Positions 4,664 to 6,505 of a stretch of DNA of 6,505 nt are shown piece after piece (position 1 is the first letter of the stretch; the number at the start of each line of letters is the position of its first letter). The notes below the pieces were generated by a model that ran no database searches, was not told where the DNA came from, and was given only the letters and a program-made list of their open reading frames with translations. The position numbers and the translations under genes are program-made. The DNA comes from Actinomycetes bacterium (GTDB taxonomy: Bacteria; Actinomycetota; Actinomycetes; Actinomycetales; Cellulomonadaceae). The DNA is taken from assembly GCA_023425905.1 (NCBI GenBank), contig JAFABT010000159.1:1-6505 (forward strand), given 5' to 3'.

Positions 4664-6505
4664 TCACCCCTCCCGCCCCACCGGGTTGCGCAGCGTCCCC
4701 GCGTAGATGAGCGAGCCCGCCTGGTCGGTGAGGTCGACCATCTGGAGGGTGTTGCGCAGCTGGAGCCGGTTGAGGCACGAGTTCGGGATCTCCGGCATGC
4801 GGAGGTCGATGCGCGCGGCTACGTCGGCGAGCTCGGGGTGGTCGGCGAGGTGTCCGTCGAGGCACGCCCCGACGAGGCCCCAGAACTCGCCCTCGGGGAG
4901 CAGGCCGTCGACGTGGAGGATGCCGGCGAGGTGGCGGAGCACGCCGTCGACGACGTCGGTGAGGATCGCGAGCGGCTTGTCGGCGTCGGGGATCGCCCCG
5001 CGGACCCGCTCGGGCGCCTCGGGGTGCGCGTCCTCGGAGAGCACGACGACCTCCTCGGCGACGTCCTTGAGGAAGGCGCGCACCGGCATGTGTCCGTCGA
5101 GGACGAGGATGAGGTTCTCCCCGTGCGGCATGAACGCGAGCTCGTGCGCGAGCAGGCAGTGCGCGAGCGGGCGCAGGTAGACGCGCAGCAGCGCGGCGAC
5201 CCACTCCTCGGCCGCGCGGCCCGACGCCCGGACGAGGGCACCGACGTAGCTCGCCCCCGCGTCGTCGCGGTGGAGGACGCTCGCGAGCGTCGCGAGGTCC
5301 TCGTGCGGGGCGACGAGCGGCACGGGACTCTCCCGCCACAGCGCGGCGAGCATCTTGCGGTGACTGTTCGGCTCCGGCGTGCGGTGGTAGGCGTCGCCGG
5401 TCCAGCCGATCGCGGCCCGCTCCCGCAGGATCTCGAAGCCGCACGCGGCGAGCTCTGGGTCGGCCGCGACGAGGCCGTGCACCCAGTCGTTGATCGCCGG
5501 GGTCTCGCGCATGTACGCCGGGGACAGCCCGCGCAGGAAGCCCATGTTCTGCACCGCGAGCGCCGTCTTCACGTAGTGCCGCCCGGGGCGCGAGACGTTG
5601 AGCCACGTGCGGACGGACTGCTGCACCCGGTACTCGTCGTCCCCCTCGCCGAGAAGGACGAGGTCCCGGCGCGCGACGTCGGGTGCGAACGTGACCGCGA
5701 CCCGGTGCTCCCACTGCCACGGGTGGACGGGCATGAACCGGTACCGCTCCGGGTCGAGGCCGAGGGCCCGCAGCCGCGCCCGGAAGCGGCCGAGCTGCTC
5801 CTCGCCCAGCTCGGCCGCGTAGAACGCGTCCTCCGCAAGCCCGTCACCGAGCGCGAGGTGGCTCCCCGACCGCAGCACCGCGAGCCAGAGCAGCCGCACG
5901 GGCGCGGCGGCCTCGGGCGAGAACCGCGCGTGCTCCCGCACCCCGAGGCCGATGCGCCCTGAGTTCGCGACGAAGCCCGGGTGCCCCTCCGTCATCGCCG
6001 CTTCGACGGTCCCGAGGTCCGCGCCGACGAGCCGCTGCGCGCTCGGGCCCGGGTGATGGGCCTTGTAGGCGAGGCTCGCGGCGGTCGACGCGAGCTCCTC
6101 GAGGTAGAGCGGCAGCAGGTCCTCGGGGATCTCGAGAGTCGGCTGCAGCTCGAGGACGAGGTCGAGGACGTCGAGCGGCGCCTCGGACCCGTCGACGTGC
6201 CGGGTGAGCGTCGGTTCGTCGAGGACCCAGTGCTCGAGGGCGAGCCGGTGCGCGGCGAAGCGGTAGACGACCCGGCCGTCGGCGACGACGACGCGGTACG
6301 CGCCACGCTCCCCCGGCGCCGGCTCGGGCCCCTCCGGTTCGGGGGCGAGGAGACGCTCGTGGCTGAGCTCCGCTAGCGCCTTGGCGACGAGGTGCCGCTG
6401 CGCGCGGGCCATCGTGTCGGGCCGCAGGTGCGGGGCGGCGTCGAGGGCGCTCGCGGCGAAGTCGGCCCGGGTGCACACCGACAGCGCGGCCCGCTTGTGC
6501 GGCAG
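4664..6505 (-). CDS. DesD-like NIS siderophore synthetase (IucA/IucC family), probably fused to an upstream GNAT acyltransferase domain; 5' end outside window
   Basis: On the - strand the frame is open from the window edge to TGA at 4666-4664, giving 613 residues in view. A GTG at 6478-6476 could start a 604-residue protein, the usual DesD length, and is used for numbering. NIS synthetases join hydroxamate/carboxylate units with ATP through an acyl-adenylate; DesD oligomerises and cyclises N-hydroxy-N-succinylcadaverine to desferrioxamines. Matches to the family: KALAELSHERLL (33-44), EGHPGFVANSGRIG (164-177), VHPWQW (251-256), HYVKTALAVQNMGFLRGLS (301-319), RERAAIG (352-358), KMLAALWRESPVP (375-387), PHGEN (451-455) and SCLNRLQLRN (567-576). 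The nine codons before the GTG read LPHKRAALS, and together with VCTRADF resemble the last strands of an IucB/DesC-type acyltransferase, so the true start is probably upstream. The product (desferrioxamine or relative) is inferred. It converges on the permease gene with a 10-base gap. Any iron-box promoter would lie outside the window. Confidence 0.92.
   Translation of the reverse strand: MPHKRAALSVCTRADFAASALDAAPHLRPDTMARAQRHLVAKALAELSHERLLAPEPEGPEPAPGERGAYRVVVADGRVVYRFAAHRLALEHWVLDEPTLTRHVDGSEAPLDVLDLVLELQPTLEIPEDLLPLYLEELASTAASLAYKAHHPGPSAQRLVGADLGTVEAAMTEGHPGFVANSGRIGLGVREHARFSPEAAAPVRLLWLAVLRSGSHLALGDGLAEDAFYAAELGEEQLGRFRARLRALGLDPERYRFMPVHPWQWEHRVAVTFAPDVARRDLVLLGEGDDEYRVQQSVRTWLNVSRPGRHYVKTALAVQNMGFLRGLSPAYMRETPAINDWVHGLVAADPELAACGFEILRERAAIGWTGDAYHRTPEPNSHRKMLAALWRESPVPLVAPHEDLATLASVLHRDDAGASYVGALVRASGRAAEEWVAALLRVYLRPLAHCLLAHELAFMPHGENLILVLDGHMPVRAFLKDVAEEVVVLSEDAHPEAPERVRGAIPDADKPLAILTDVVDGVLRHLAGILHVDGLLPEGEFWGLVGACLDGHLADHPELADVAARIDLRMPEIPNSCLNRLQLRNTLQMVDLTDQAGSLIYAGTLRNPVGREG

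Noticed and set aside
4838..5962. Long + strand open frame (374 codons) opposite the siderophore synthetase
   Set aside because: It is a GC-rich antisense shadow: the - strand has full family motifs in the same place, and this frame gives a low-complexity Arg/Val/Glu-rich protein with no recognisable domain.
4664..6505. Iron-dependent repressor box (IdeR/DmdR type) near the siderophore gene
   Set aside because: No TTAGG...CCTAA-like palindrome was seen in the window; the promoter would lie beyond base 6505.

Overview
The window is very GC-rich, with strong G/C preference at third codon positions. It carries an SftH/MrfA-type helicase and a desferrioxamine-type siderophore synthetase, which points to an actinobacterium, plausibly of the Cellulomonas/Micrococcales kind. 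The taxon is inferred from gene content and composition only.

Layout from left to right. (1) Positions 1-1149, + strand: the C-terminal part of a large superfamily II DNA helicase with the DUF1998/cysteine-cluster end. Its last 30-40 codons look non-conserved. (2) Positions 1066-1159: a GC-rich hairpin, a strong ribosome binding site and a possible 17-codon leader ORF whose stop overlaps the next start (TGATG). (3) Positions 1159-4653, + strand: a four-gene cassette. It encodes a cysteine-containing lipoprotein of unknown function, a membrane-anchored peptidoglycan-binding protein that looks like a membrane-fusion (adaptor) protein, an ABC ATPase and a four-helix MacB/FtsX-type permease. The last three overlap by 4 bases each (GTGA, ATGA) and are surely one transcription unit. 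(4) Positions 4664-6505, - strand, convergent with the cassette and only 10 bases from it: a DesD-like NIS siderophore synthetase. Its 5' end lies outside the window. The residues before the synthetase domain look like the tail of a GNAT acyltransferase, suggesting a DesC-DesD fusion.

The cassette reads as a single-membrane version of a MacAB-type mechanotransmission exporter. The ATPase and permease form the motor. The adaptor lacks an obvious coiled-coil hairpin for a TolC-like channel and instead carries a peptidoglycan-binding domain. The lipoprotein would sit on the outer face of the membrane as a substrate, sensor or protective partner. All cysteines of the adaptor, permease and mature lipoprotein (other than the lipid-bearing one) are predicted to be extracytoplasmic and come in even numbers (4, 2 and 4). 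The cargo is not evident from the sequence. The siderophore gene is on the other strand and need not be functionally linked. No RNA genes, CRISPR arrays, insertion sequences or convincing promoters were seen.
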